A DNA stretch of 63,222 nt from Nocardia salmonicida NBRC 13393 (GCF_001613085.1 NZ_BDBR01000053.1:1-63222); one strand, 5' to 3'; counted from the first letter of the stretch, positions 18,145-27,117 are shown. The notes: a model not told the origin generated them from the letters alone. Translations and numbers: made by a program.

Positions 18145-18372
18145 TCAGTACCAGATGTACAGATCCCAGCCGTCCCAGGTCTCCGTGCACTCCCAGTAGT
18201 ACCCGCCGGTGTAGGGATCCTCCCCGGCCGCGCGGCACTGGTAGAGCTCGTAGTAGGTGCCGTAATAGGTCCCATACGGCGCGGCGGCGGCACTGCCCGC
18301 ACCGACCGCCGACACCCCGGCGACGGTCGCGACGGCCAGCAGAGCGGCGGCGATAGTGGATTTGATGCGCAT
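18145..18372 (-). CDS. Small secreted Tyr/Trp-rich protein
   Basis: 75 residues. It has a classical Sec signal peptide (MRIKSTIAAALLAVATVAGV ... AGSAAAA). A mature part of about 43 residues follows, rich in Tyr and Trp (YGTYYGTYYELYQC, GGYYWECTETWDGWDLYIWY), with two Cys that could form a disulfide. GGAGAAACAAC precedes the ATG at 18370-18372. It resembles short exported hypothetical proteins common in Nocardia and Rhodococcus. I can assign no function. Confidence 0.8.
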   Translation of the reverse strand: MRIKSTIAAALLAVATVAGVSAVGAGSAAAAPYGTYYGTYYELYQCRAAGEDPYTGGYYWECTETWDGWDLYIWY

Positions 18373-18572
18373 GTTGTTTCTCCTGACGCGGGCAATTCCG
18401 ACTTCTCGAAGTTATTGCGGCGCGGCGGTTCGAACAGCCACCCCTAGGGGTAGGTTCGCTCTCCCCTTGGTCGCTTCACCTACCCCACCCTCGGATCGGT
18501 AGTGCTGGCACCACCTTCGATTCGGGCGCGCACGGCATAGGCACGGCCGCCGCCCGTTCATAGGCTCGAATC

Positions 18573-19760
18573 ATGCAGCTCAACACCACTTTTTCGAGTA
18601 AGTCACTGCGCGCCTTCGCGGCCGGAACCGGAATGCTCGCACTACTCGCCGTCACAGCGTGCGGGCCCGAGAACAGCGCCACCGCGGCGCAACCCGATCG
18701 TCCCGAGATCCGGCAGGCGCTCGAATCGGTGGTGCAGGCGGGATTCCCCGGCGCCCAGGCCGTGATCACCGACGCGGCGGGCGAACACACCATTACCGCC
18801 GGGGTCGGCGATATCGCCACCGGCGCACCGATTCCCGACAACGCGTACGTCCGAATCGGCAGCAACACCAAGAGTTTCGTCGCGACTGTGGTCATGCAGT
18901 TGGTCGCCGAGGGCAAGGTCGACCTCGACGGCCCCGTCGAGCGGTACCTACCCGGTGTCGTCCGAGGCAACGGCAATGACGGCGCTCGGATCACCGTGCG
19001 CCAACTGCTCCAACACACCAGCGGTCTTCCGGACTACCTGGCCGGTGGCGATCCCAACCTGCGCGCCGCCCCCGGAACCCAGCAGATCGCACCCGACCCG
19101 GAAGTCATCCGCCTGCGCCACTTCTCACCTGCCGAACTGGTCGGCATCGCAATGACCATGCCGCCGCAGTACGAACCCGGCGCCCGCTCGGTCTACACCA
19201 ACACCAACTACATCCTGCTCGGCATGCTGATCGAGCAGGTCACCGGCCGCCCCGCCGCCACCGAGATCAGCACCAGGATCATCGAGCCACTCGGCTTGCG
19301 CGACACCTACTTTCCCGCGGCCGGCGACATCGGACTGCGCGCACCACACCCGCGCGGCTACCAGCAGATCGACGGCGCCCGTATCGATTTCACCGACTTC
19401 GATCCCTCCTGGGGCGATACCGCAGGTGCGATGATCGCCACCGGCTCGGACCTGAACCGCTTCTTCCTCGCCCTGCTGGACGGCAAGCTGCTGCCCGCGG
19501 CGCAGCTGCAACAGATGCGCCAGACGGTGCCGTTCGATCGAATGCCCTCGGCTGGTTACGGTTTGGGCCTGGTCGAGCAGACCACCTCGTGCGGTAGGAA
19601 GACCGTCGCCCACGGCGGCAGCATCCCCGGTTTCGACACCCGTACCGGCGTCACCGCCGACGGCGTCGCGATAACCATCACCGTGAACGAGCTGCCGAGC
19701 AGCAAGGAGCAGTCAGAGGTTGTCGAGCGAGCCTTCGACACCGTGGTGTGCGCCTCGTGA
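18573..19760 (+). CDS. Lipoprotein serine hydrolase, beta-lactamase class C / S12 family
   Basis: 395 residues. The signal peptide ends in the lipobox LLAVTAC (Cys about residue 30). The S12 fold motifs are SNTK (SxxK, about 97), YTN in YTNTNYILLG (about 208), and HGG in KTVAHGGSIPGFD (about 347) in place of the KTG box. Such proteins act as D-Ala-D-Ala carboxypeptidases, esterases or beta-lactamases, and the HGG variant is common among esterase/DD-peptidase-like members. The GTGA overlap with the next gene shows coupling to an exported TAP-type hydrolase. Confidence 0.9.
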   Translation: MQLNTTFSSKSLRAFAAGTGMLALLAVTACGPENSATAAQPDRPEIRQALESVVQAGFPGAQAVITDAAGEHTITAGVGDIATGAPIPDNAYVRIGSNTKSFVATVVMQLVAEGKVDLDGPVERYLPGVVRGNGNDGARITVRQLLQHTSGLPDYLAGGDPNLRAAPGTQQIAPDPEVIRLRHFSPAELVGIAMTMPPQYEPGARSVYTNTNYILLGMLIEQVTGRPAATEISTRIIEPLGLRDTYFPAAGDIGLRAPHPRGYQQIDGARIDFTDFDPSWGDTAGAMIATGSDLNRFFLALLDGKLLPAAQLQQMRQTVPFDRMPSAGYGLGLVEQTTSCGRKTVAHGGSIPGFDTRTGVTADGVAITITVNELPSSKEQSEVVERAFDTVVCAS

Positions 19761-21265
19761 GACTCGCGATCATGGCCGTCGCGGTTTCCGCGGTCGCCGC
19801 CGGATTACTCACCGCTACAACGGCATCGGCCGATGCCGACCCGCTCGATCGCTTCCGCCACCAGTCGCTGACTTGGCAGCCCTGCGATGATCCGAGCCTT
19901 GATCCGGCGGGTGCCCAATGCGCGGAGGTGACCGTACCGGTGGATTACTCGGCGCCACAGGCGGAAACGATGACCGTGGCCATCTCCCGGCTCCCCGCCA
20001 CGGACCCGGAGAAACGTCGCGGCGTGCTGCTGTCCAATCCGGGCGGCCCCGGGGCTCCCGGTCTCGACCTCATGATCGACGTGCGTGAGGGGATGAGCTC
20101 CGACGTCCGTGACCGCTACGACCTGATCGGCATGGATCCGCGTGGCATCGGCCGCTCCACTCCGGTGAACTGCCGCTGGCAACACGGGTTCGGGCTGGAG
20201 TCCGCCGGTCTCGACGGTGTCGGTTTCGCCGAAAGCGTTGCCCAGCAAGCCGAACTCGCCGCGCTGTGCGCGGCGAACGAGGGGCCCCGGCTCAACCACA
20301 TCACCACGCGCAACACCGCCCGCGATATGGACGTCATCCGCGCCGCCCTCGGCGAAGACCGGATCAGCTACTTCGGCACCTCCTACGGCACCTACCTCGG
20401 CGCGGTCTTCTCCCAGCTGTTTCCCGAGCGCAGCGACCGGTTCGTCCTCGACAGCGCCGTCGACCCCGAGCACTACGGATCGGTCGGAATGATCCGCGCC
20501 ATGGGCCCGGTCAACGAGGCGGCGTTCGACAGATGGGCCGACTGGGTGGCCGCGCACAACGCCGAGTTCCGTTTCGGCGCGGATCGTTCCGCGGTCAGGC
20601 TCAGCGTGCAGGACATGGTCCGCCGCGCGAACGACGTGCCGATCCGGATCGGAGAGTTCACCGTCGACGAACACAGCCTGCCGATGGTGCTCTATCGCGG
20701 GCTCGACGATCCGCGCAACTATCCGCTGCTGGCGCGCCAGATCCGGCAACTCGCCGACGCCGCTGACGGCATGGAGGTCCGGCCCGAACCCGAGCTGGCC
20801 GCCTCCCTCGCCTTCATGCTCACCGCGCAGCCACGCGACTACTCACCGGCGTTGGCCGTCCTGTGCGGCGATGTGGAAGTACCGCGCGATCCTGCCTGGT
20901 ACTGGCGCAATATCGAGGCGAGCCGTGCCGATCAACCGCTGTTCGGCGCGTTCGCGAACAACATCCCGCCGTGCGCGTTCTGGGCGCCCCCGGTCGAGCG
21001 GCCGACCGTGATCGGCAATGCGGTGCCGAGCCTGATCGTCCAGTCCACCGACGACACCCGCACCACCCATGCGGGCGCGCAGGTCATGCACCGGGCAATG
21101 ACGGGCTCACGCATGGTGACCTTGGAAGACGTTGCGGTGCACTGGATCTACGGCAATTACCCGAATACCTGCGTGGACACGACGGTCAACACCTATCTCC
21201 GCGACGGCACTCTGCCCGGCACCGACCTGATCTGTCAGGACGATCCGGGCCGCGAGTCCAGGTAG
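19757..21265 (+). CDS. Exported alpha/beta hydrolase, tripeptidyl aminopeptidase (TAP) type
   Basis: About 502 residues. Signal peptide MRLAIMAVAVSAVAAGLL. The hydrolase core has an LLSNPGGPGAPG oxyanion segment and the nucleophile elbow GTSYG near 206-210 within YFGTSYGTYLGAV. The C-terminal TAP-like domain (VPSLIVQSTDDTRTTHAGAQ, then a region with DVAVHWIYGNYPNTCVDTTV) supplies Asp and His. The family includes Streptomyces SlpD/SlpE and mycobacterial caeA-like exported proteases. The GTG at 19757 overlaps the preceding stop by GTGA; a GTG at 19748 is also in frame. The 3' end overlaps the convergent response regulator gene by 31 bases. Confidence 0.92.
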   Translation: MRLAIMAVAVSAVAAGLLTATTASADADPLDRFRHQSLTWQPCDDPSLDPAGAQCAEVTVPVDYSAPQAETMTVAISRLPATDPEKRRGVLLSNPGGPGAPGLDLMIDVREGMSSDVRDRYDLIGMDPRGIGRSTPVNCRWQHGFGLESAGLDGVGFAESVAQQAELAALCAANEGPRLNHITTRNTARDMDVIRAALGEDRISYFGTSYGTYLGAVFSQLFPERSDRFVLDSAVDPEHYGSVGMIRAMGPVNEAAFDRWADWVAAHNAEFRFGADRSAVRLSVQDMVRRANDVPIRIGEFTVDEHSLPMVLYRGLDDPRNYPLLARQIRQLADAADGMEVRPEPELAASLAFMLTAQPRDYSPALAVLCGDVEVPRDPAWYWRNIEASRADQPLFGAFANNIPPCAFWAPPVERPTVIGNAVPSLIVQSTDDTRTTHAGAQVMHRAMTGSRMVTLEDVAVHWIYGNYPNTCVDTTVNTYLRDGTLPGTDLICQDDPGRESR

Positions 21266-21894
21266 GCCAGTACGGCGAGGACCCGGCGGTGGCCCGATTC
21301 GTCGGCGGCGAGCCCGAGCTTGGCGAAGATGCTGCGAATGTGTTTGAGCACAGCGCCTTCGGTGACGACGAGGCGTGCCGCGATGGCGGAATTGTCCTGC
21401 CCTTCGGCCATCAGCGCGAGCACTTCGCGTTCACGGGCGGTCAGCGTGGACAGCGGATCGTCGGCCTTGCGGCGCACCAAGAGTTGCGCGATCACTTCCG
21501 GGTCCATCGCGGTGCCACCAGCGGCGACGCGGTGCAGTGACTCGAGAAACCGGTCGACCTTGCCGACCCGTTCCTTGAGCAGGTACCCGACGCCGCCGCC
21601 ACCGTCTCCGAGCAGTTCGGAGGCGTAACTGTCCTCCACATAGGAGGACAGCACGAGCACCGGCAGCCCCGGGTGGACGGTCCTGGCGTGTACCGCGGCG
21701 CGCAGGCCGTCATCGGTGAAGGTGGGCGGGAGACGCACGTCCACCACCACCGCGTCCGGGCGGTCGGCGCAGACGATCGCGAGGAAATCATCGGCGTTGT
21801 CGACGGCGGCGACCACGTCGATTCCGGCCGTCTTCAACAGCAGGGCGAGACCTTCCCGAAGGAGGGCGTCGTCCTCGGCGATCACGACCCGCAC
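21235..21894 (-). CDS. NarL/LuxR family response regulator
   Basis: 219 residues. The receiver domain begins MRVVIAEDDALLREGLALLL with phospho-acceptor Asp52 in VVVDVRLPP. The conserved Thr/Ser and Lys positions fall in VLSSYVED and GYLLKERV. The LuxR HTH is at the C-terminus (LTAREREVLALMAEGQDNSA, VTEGAVLKHIRSIFAKLGL). The GTG at 21892-21894 overlaps the histidine kinase stop by 13 bases. This start keeps the full first beta-strand, while a GTG at 21885 would delete it. It is the partner of the sensor kinase immediately upstream. Confidence 0.95.
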   Translation of the reverse strand: MRVVIAEDDALLREGLALLLKTAGIDVVAAVDNADDFLAIVCADRPDAVVVDVRLPPTFTDDGLRAAVHARTVHPGLPVLVLSSYVEDSYASELLGDGGGGVGYLLKERVGKVDRFLESLHRVAAGGTAMDPEVIAQLLVRRKADDPLSTLTAREREVLALMAEGQDNSAIAARLVVTEGAVLKHIRSIFAKLGLAADESGHRRVLAVLAYLDSRPGSS

Positions 21895-23132
21895 GGCAAC
21901 TCCACCCGCACCACAGTAGGCCCACCGGCGGGGCTGCTCAGCGTCATCTGCCCGTCGAGCGCCTCGGCCCTGCGCCGGATGCCTGCCAGACCACCGCCGT
22001 CGGTCACCCGCGCGCCACCCACGCCGTCGTCGCGGATCTCGACGGTGAGCAGATCGGGCGGCCCACCCAGTTCGATCGACAGCGTGGCGGCGCCGGAGTG
22101 TTTGGTCGCATTGGCGATGGCCTCGGCGATCACGAAATAGGCGGCGGCCTCCACCGCCATCGGCCGCCGGGTGATGCCGTTCGTCTCGAGTACGCACGGG
22201 ATCGGACTACGGGCGGCCAGTGCGGAAACAGCGCTGTTCAGGCCCCGATCCGAGAGCACCGGCGGATACACGCTGCGCACCACATCGCGGAGTTCGGCCA
22301 GGGCCGCCGAAGCCGTGTCCTGGGCGGTCCGCACCATCCGATCGGCCGCCTCGGAATCACGGTCGCGCAATTGCTCGGCCAGCCCCAGTTGCATGATCAC
22401 CGCCGCGATCCGGGCTTGGGCGCCGTCGTGCAGATCACGTTCGATGCGGCGCAGTTCGGCACCGTGCGCGTCCAACGCGGCGGCCCTGGTCGCGGTCAGT
22501 TCGGCGACCCGATCGGCCAGCAGGGCGTTCTCATCCGGTGCGAGCAACGCCGCCGCCACCCGGGCCTGCGCGGTCGCCGCCTCGGGCGCACGCAGCGCGA
22601 GGGCGCCGTAGACGATGCCGATCGCCGCGCTCACCACGGCGGCGGTCCCGGAATCGATGACGATGCCGCCGCTCGATACCGCACCCCGGCCCCCCGCACT
22701 CCAGTAGCTCGAAACGGCCAGATGCTGCACCGCACTCAGCGGCAGCGCCACCGCCAGCGCGGCCAGCGGCAATCCGATGATCGCGTGCAGCACCAGCCAG
22801 GCGAGATCACGCCGATTCGCCGGATCGGCGGCCAGCGTCGCGAGCTGATGACGCAGGTCGCCGGTCAACGGCTGATAGGCGGGCACGATCGGCGTGCCGA
22901 GCCGTTTGCCCGCCCTGCGTCGCTCGACCCCGAGCAGTGGCCGGATCAGTTTGACCGCCTCCGGCCACGCGGGAATCCCGATCCCGATCAGGCTCGCGGC
23001 CGCAACGATCGCCAGCGCGACCACCGCGAACAACGAGGCGACCCCGGTCAGCCCGCCGACCACCAGATAGCCGACAGCGGCGGGCAGCCGACGTAACCGT
23101 CGCACTACACCGCCGCTGCCGAATCGACTCAC
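21882..23132 (-). CDS. Sensor histidine kinase, HisKA_3 type with membrane sensor
   Basis: About 416 residues. The N-terminal part contains a putative sensor-like membrane domain with about four hydrophobic segments (AAVGYLVVGGLTGVASLFAV, VVALAIVAAASLIGIGIPAW, and two pairs near 105-185). The dimerisation/phospho-acceptor helix is ELRRIERDLHDGAQARI with His near residue 232. The ATPase domain has an N-box (AEAIANATKHS) and G-boxes (IRDDGVGGA, GGGLAGIRRRAEAL). The GTG at 23130-23132 lies 7 bases past the MFS transporter stop, so it is in the same operon as MarR and the exporter. Confidence 0.93.
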   Translation of the reverse strand: MSRFGSGGVVRRLRRLPAAVGYLVVGGLTGVASLFAVVALAIVAAASLIGIGIPAWPEAVKLIRPLLGVERRRAGKRLGTPIVPAYQPLTGDLRHQLATLAADPANRRDLAWLVLHAIIGLPLAALAVALPLSAVQHLAVSSYWSAGGRGAVSSGGIVIDSGTAAVVSAAIGIVYGALALRAPEAATAQARVAAALLAPDENALLADRVAELTATRAAALDAHGAELRRIERDLHDGAQARIAAVIMQLGLAEQLRDRDSEAADRMVRTAQDTASAALAELRDVVRSVYPPVLSDRGLNSAVSALAARSPIPCVLETNGITRRPMAVEAAAYFVIAEAIANATKHSGAATLSIELGGPPDLLTVEIRDDGVGGARVTDGGGLAGIRRRAEALDGQMTLSSPAGGPTVVRVELPCGS

Positions 23133-23139
23133 CCGATGA

Positions 23140-24912
23140 TCATGCCGGGGGCGCACCCGTCCCCGGGCGACCGCCCTCCTGCGTGCCATGCCGATCTTCG
23201 GTAGGAGCACTGGACTGCGCGGCGGTGTCGATCAGCGCACCAACCCCTTCGGCGGCCTTGGCATCGCCGTCGGACTGGATTCCGCCCGACATGCGCAGCG
23301 GAACTTCCTTCCAGAACAGCACGAGCAGCAGTGCGATCAGGGCCACCGCGGCCGCGACGAGGAACACCGTCGACATCGAGTCGGCGAAGCCCACCTGGAA
23401 CGGCTTGGCCAGTTCGGGGTCGAGCTGCTGGATGATCGAGCTGTCCTGCAATACCTTGCCCGCGGCCGACGTGTCGTGGGCGAGCAGGCCCTTCGCCAGG
23501 GCGGCGTCGGCCGGGTTGGTGCTCTGCGCACCCTCGATCACAGCCTGCTGATAGGTCGGATCGGACGCCGACTGCTGCATCTGCTCGGTGATGTTCGGGG
23601 TGAGCAGCGAGAACAGGATCGACAGGAACACCGCGGCGCCGAGGGTACCGCCGATCTGACGGAAGAAGGTCGCCGACGCGGTCGAGACGCCCATGTCCTT
23701 GGGCGGCAGCGCGTTCTGCAGAGCCAGGGTCAGCGGCTGCATCAGGTTGCCGAGGCCGAAGCCGGTGGCCGCCATGAACAGCATCGCCAGCCACAGCGGG
23801 CTGTCGGCGTCGAGCAGGTGCAGCAGGAACAACCCGAGCGTCAGCATGGTCGCGCCGATCACCGGGAAGGCCCGGTAGCGCCCGGTCTTGGAGATCAGCC
23901 GGCCCGAGAGAATCGAACCGGTCATCAGCCCGAGCACCATCGGCAGCATCTGCAGACCTGCCTCGGTCGGCCCGGCACCGCGCACCACCTGCAGGTACTG
24001 CGGCAGCAGCAGCATGCCGCCGAACATCGCCGCACCGACGACGAACGAGATCACCACGCCGAGGGCGAACGTCACGTTGTCGAAGATCCGCAGCGGGATC
24101 AGCGCCGCGTCACCCATGTACTTCTCGACCGCCACGAACCCGATCAGGCCGATCAAGCCGATCGCGTAACAGACCACCGAAGAGGTACTACTCCAACCCC
24201 ATTCGCGACCCTGCTCGGCCACGATCAGCAGCGGAACGAGTCCGACGGCGAGCACCACCGCGCCCGCGAAGTCGATGCGATGAGTGGCGTGCGGCTTGCG
24301 CGGCAAGTGCAGCACCCGGGTCACCACTACCAGGGCGAGCAGCCCCAGCGGCACGTTCACCAGGAACACCCAGCGCCAGCCGGTGATGCCGAGAATGGTG
24401 TCCTGTCCGGCCAGCAGACCGCCGAGCACCGGGCCGAGCACACTCGAAATACCGAACACCGCGAGGAAATAACCCTGGTAGCGGGCACGCTCGCGGGGTC
24501 CGATGATGTCGCCCATGATGGCCAGCGCCAGCGACATGAGCCCGCCCGCGCCGAGACCCTGGAACGCGCGGAACGCGGCCAGCTGATACATCGAAGTGGC
24601 GAGCGTGCACAGCAGCGAACCGACGATGAACAGACCGATCGCCGCCAGGAAGAACGGCTTGCGGCCGAACATGTCCGAGAGCTTGCCGTAGAGCGGAGTG
24701 CTGATCGTCGCGGTGATCAGGTAGGCCGTGGTAGCCCAGGCCTGCAGCGAATAGCCGTCGAGATCGTCGGCGATGGTGCGAATCGACGTCGACACGATCG
24801 TCTGATCGAGCGAGGCCAGCAGCATGCCGAGCATCAGGCCCGACAGGATGGTCAGGATTTGGCGATGGGTGAAGCCTGCCGGTGATTCCACCGGGGCCGC
24901 GATTGTCGTCAC
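23140..24912 (-). CDS. MFS drug exporter, DHA2 (EmrB/QacA) family, 14 TM
   Basis: 590 residues. Proton-driven efflux pump in the cytoplasmic membrane. DHA2 motifs are visible: LDQTIVSTSIRTIADDL in TM1, motif A GKLSDMFGRKP, motif B-like FRAFQGLGAGGLM, and motif C in VFGISSVLGPVLGGLLAG. A long extracytoplasmic loop near residues 450-510 precedes the last TM, as in EmrB/LfrA-type pumps. The C-terminal 70 residues are hydrophilic. The GTG start overlaps the MarR stop by GTGA. The substrate is unknown; the MarR repressor suggests a small hydrophobic or phenolic inducer. Confidence 0.95.
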   Translation of the reverse strand: MTTIAAPVESPAGFTHRQILTILSGLMLGMLLASLDQTIVSTSIRTIADDLDGYSLQAWATTAYLITATISTPLYGKLSDMFGRKPFFLAAIGLFIVGSLLCTLATSMYQLAAFRAFQGLGAGGLMSLALAIMGDIIGPRERARYQGYFLAVFGISSVLGPVLGGLLAGQDTILGITGWRWVFLVNVPLGLLALVVVTRVLHLPRKPHATHRIDFAGAVVLAVGLVPLLIVAEQGREWGWSSTSSVVCYAIGLIGLIGFVAVEKYMGDAALIPLRIFDNVTFALGVVISFVVGAAMFGGMLLLPQYLQVVRGAGPTEAGLQMLPMVLGLMTGSILSGRLISKTGRYRAFPVIGATMLTLGLFLLHLLDADSPLWLAMLFMAATGFGLGNLMQPLTLALQNALPPKDMGVSTASATFFRQIGGTLGAAVFLSILFSLLTPNITEQMQQSASDPTYQQAVIEGAQSTNPADAALAKGLLAHDTSAAGKVLQDSSIIQQLDPELAKPFQVGFADSMSTVFLVAAAVALIALLLVLFWKEVPLRMSGGIQSDGDAKAAEGVGALIDTAAQSSAPTEDRHGTQEGGRPGTGAPPA

Positions 24913-25400
24913 GAAACGTTCTCCGTAGTGCTCAGTGCGGGCGGCTGGGTCAGCAGGTCCGGGCGGGCCGCGTCGTAGTCCTCGACGAACCGCGTCAGCA
25001 GTCCGGCGAAGAGAGCGCGATCGTCGGCCGACCAGTCCTCGGTGACGATGGCGACGGAGTTCCGGCGCCGTGACCGGATCCGATCGGCGGTCTCGCGCCC
25101 GTGATCGGTCACCTCGAGCACGGTGGCCCGCCCGTCGTCGGGGTCGGCGGTGCGGACCACCAGGCCACGCTCCACCAGCTGCGCGACCTGCCTGCTCACG
25201 GTCGACGCGTCCGAATGCACTGCCTCGGCGAGCGCACCCGAACGCATCGGCCCGTCACACACCAGCCGGAACAGCACCATGAATCCCGCCGGGTCGATCC
25301 CCGAGCGGTCCTTGATCTGGGCCATCGCCCGGTCGCGCAGCCGGTGCAGGCGCACGAGCTGGACAGCGATCGCGTCGATCGCGGGCTCACTCTCACTCAC
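24909..25400 (-). CDS. MarR family repressor of the MFS/two-component operon
   Basis: About 163 residues. Winged HTH in SGALAEAVHSDASTVSRQVAQL with the wing DPDDGRATVLEVTDHG, flanked by dimerisation helices. The GTG at 25398-25400 preceded by AAAGG is chosen. The frame stays open to a TTG at 25427, but that codon lies inside the palindromic operator. It is first gene of an operon MarR-MFS-histidine kinase-response regulator, each overlapping or nearly so. It should repress its own operon through the palindrome upstream. Confidence 0.93.
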   Translation of the reverse strand: MSESEPAIDAIAVQLVRLHRLRDRAMAQIKDRSGIDPAGFMVLFRLVCDGPMRSGALAEAVHSDASTVSRQVAQLVERGLVVRTADPDDGRATVLEVTDHGRETADRIRSRRRNSVAIVTEDWSADDRALFAGLLTRFVEDYDAARPDLLTQPPALSTTENVS

Positions 25401-25411
25401 ACTTTTACCTT

Positions 25412-25447
25412 TACTTGCATCAATCAATTAGTTGTGTGATGCAAGTA
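25412..25447. promoter_or_regulatory. Palindromic MarR operator
   Basis: TACTTGCATCA (25412-25422) and TGATGCAAGTA (25437-25447) form a perfect 11-bp inverted repeat with a 14-base spacer. Within the spacer lies a second imperfect palindrome, CAATTAGTTG (25425-25434). It sits 12 bases before the marR start codon. It is the only symmetric element upstream of the operon, so it is the likely repressor site and overlaps the promoter. Confidence 0.75.
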
Positions 25448-25488
25448 TGTAGGCAGAACGGTCACCGGGGCAACCGTTTGAACTGCCT

Positions 25489-26310
25489 TTACTCGCCCTT
25501 GAACTCCGGCGCGCGCTTCTGGAACACCGCCGAAATTGCCTCCGGCAGGTCCTTCGACGGCAGGAACGCCGCGTTCCACGTCGACACATAACGCAGGCCG
25601 TCGGCCACCGCCGGGCTGGTCCGCTGCTCGAGCACGTCCTTGATGCCCTGCACCACCAGCGGCGGGTTGCTCGCGATCTCGCGCGCCATCGCGTGCGCGG
25701 CGGCCAGCACGGCCTCCTGATCGGCGAACACCTCGTTCACCAGACCCATCCGCTCGGCCCGTGCCGCGTCGATGTCCTTGGCGGTGAAGGCCAGCTCACG
25801 CAGATTGCCCTCGCCGATGATGCCGGGCAGCCGCTGCAGCGAACCGATGTCGGCGACGATCGCCACCTTCGCCTCACGCAGACTGAACTTGGCGTCCTCG
25901 CTGGCCAGCCGGATATCTGCCGCGGCGATCAGATCGAGGCCACCGCCGATGCACCAACCCGACACCGCCGCGATCACCGGCTTGGCGCACTCGGCCAGCG
26001 CCGTCACCGCGGCCTGCATCCGGCGGACCTCCTTGAGGAACTCAGTGCGCGGCGCCGCCTTCGCGTCGTCGGCCAGGACCGGCGCCAGCGTTCCCGCGGT
26101 CGCGGCCAGGTCGAGACCGAACGAGAAATGCTTGCCCGATCCCGTGACGACTACGGCCCGCACCAGCGGATCGGCATCGAGCTCGGCGAAGACCTCCGGC
26201 AGCTCGCGCCAGAAGTCGGGTCCCATCGCATTGCCCTTACCCGGCCCGATCAACGTGACCTGGGCAACGTTGTCGGCGATCTCGACGGTAAAAGCCTTCC
26301 ATTCACTCAT
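25489..26310 (-). CDS. Crotonase family protein, probable delta3,5-delta2,4-dienoyl-CoA isomerase
   Basis: 273 residues, enoyl-CoA hydratase/isomerase fold acting in beta-oxidation of unsaturated acyl-CoA. The oxyanion-hole segments are HFSFGLDL and SGWCIGGGLDLIAAADIR. The acidic residues match the dienoyl-CoA isomerase set: Asp in GGGLDL, Glu in FSLREAKV and Asp in IVADIGSLQRLPGIIG. Hydratases have two Glu instead. M. tuberculosis EchA21 is a comparable protein. The ATG is at 26308-26310. It stands alone, with 88 bases between its stop and the MarR start, so it might be co-regulated by read-out but is not part of the MarR operon in reading direction. Confidence 0.9.
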   Translation of the reverse strand: MSEWKAFTVEIADNVAQVTLIGPGKGNAMGPDFWRELPEVFAELDADPLVRAVVVTGSGKHFSFGLDLAATAGTLAPVLADDAKAAPRTEFLKEVRRMQAAVTALAECAKPVIAAVSGWCIGGGLDLIAAADIRLASEDAKFSLREAKVAIVADIGSLQRLPGIIGEGNLRELAFTAKDIDAARAERMGLVNEVFADQEAVLAAAHAMAREIASNPPLVVQGIKDVLEQRTSPAVADGLRYVSTWNAAFLPSKDLPEAISAVFQKRAPEFKGE

Positions 26311-26397
26311 GCCCCGATTATTGCCACCACGCCAACATGCCGCCCACTCAGCCCCGACCCCCGACCCTTAGGGAGGGGCCGGACGCGCAGCGGCCGG

Positions 26398-26490
26398 GTT
26401 CGCGGCCGTCCCGTCGATCAGGCGCCGTTGCGTAGGCGACGAAGGAGCAAGCAACGGTGCCTGATCGACGGGACCGGCAGGGCCGCGAAC
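26398..26490. repeat. Imperfect long inverted repeat (REP/MITE-like)
   Basis: The left arm is 26398-26431 (GTTCGCGGCC, then CCCGTCGATCAGGC, then CCGTTGC). The right arm is 26451-26490 (GCAACGG, then GCCTGATCGACGGG, a 6-base insertion, then GGCCGCGAAC). The loop 26432-26450 is GTAGGCGACGAAGGAGCAA. About 32 of the 34 left-arm bases pair. It separates two divergently arranged genes and would fold as a large cruciform or hairpin. It resembles dispersed actinobacterial palindromic elements; copy number in the genome is unknown. Confidence 0.7.
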
Positions 26491-26552
26491 TCGAGTTCGC
26501 CAGAACTCCAAGTAACACAGCGCATTTCCCGCAATCGACCTACTCTGGGTGT

Positions 26553-27029
26553 ATGCGCAGGTCGTCATTGCCGCCGGTCGCATGCCGGGTCGCGGAAACT
26601 CTCATCGCCCGCGGGCACCACGGCGTCATCGTCTGCCCCGAGACGCCGTCGCTCACCGCGGCCGAGGCCGCCCGCGCCATGGGCGTCCATCCCACCGCGA
26701 TCATTACCGCCCAGGTCTTCCTCCTCGACGACGACCCGGTCCTGCTGCTGGTAGCCGACCACCACCACGTCGACCTCGTCCGCACCGGCAAACGCCTCGA
26801 AGGCACCCTCACCCCCGCCCCCACGGCCCTGGTCGAACGCATCACCGGCCAACCCATCGACGGCACGGCCCCCCTCGGCCACCCCACCAACCTCCCCACC
26901 TGGGTAGACACCGCCCTGGCCGCCCACCCCGAAGTCTGGGCAGCGGGAGGCCACCCGAACACCGTGTTCCGCACCAACTTCCGCGAACTGGTCCGCATCA
27001 CAGCGGGCCTGCCGATCGACATCGACTGA
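26553..27029 (+). CDS. YbaK/EbsC (aminoacyl-tRNA editing) family protein
   Basis: 158 residues forming a single YbaK-like domain that usually hydrolyses mischarged aminoacyl-tRNA in trans. Visible conserved segments are the first-strand HTAxx-like VHPTAIITAQVFLLDDDPVL, the loop with GHPTNLPTWVD, and the C-terminal GGHPNTVFRTNFRELVRITA, close to the usual G-G-x-x-N-x-x-F pattern. The typical catalytic Lys of YbaK is not obvious, so specificity is open. The ATG at 26553 is preferred. The longer frame runs back through the inverted repeat and has no family similarity. Confidence 0.82.
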   Translation: MRRSSLPPVACRVAETLIARGHHGVIVCPETPSLTAAEAARAMGVHPTAIITAQVFLLDDDPVLLLVADHHHVDLVRTGKRLEGTLTPAPTALVERITGQPIDGTAPLGHPTNLPTWVDTALAAHPEVWAAGGHPNTVFRTNFRELVRITAGLPIDID

Positions 27030-27117
27030 ATTCGGGTTCTGATCCCGACCGGCGGGTTGGATCAAACGGACACAGTGGACGTAAGGGTGCGCGGTGGGCG
27101 GGCGTAAGTTGGGGGCG

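Noticed and set aside
23188..24885. Plus-strand open frame of 565 codons
   Set aside because: Antisense of the MFS exporter gene.
25401..25427. TTG start for marR at 25427
   Set aside because: It would place the start codon inside the operator palindrome and adds an unconserved MIDASKGK leader; the GTG at 25400 has a better ribosome-binding site.
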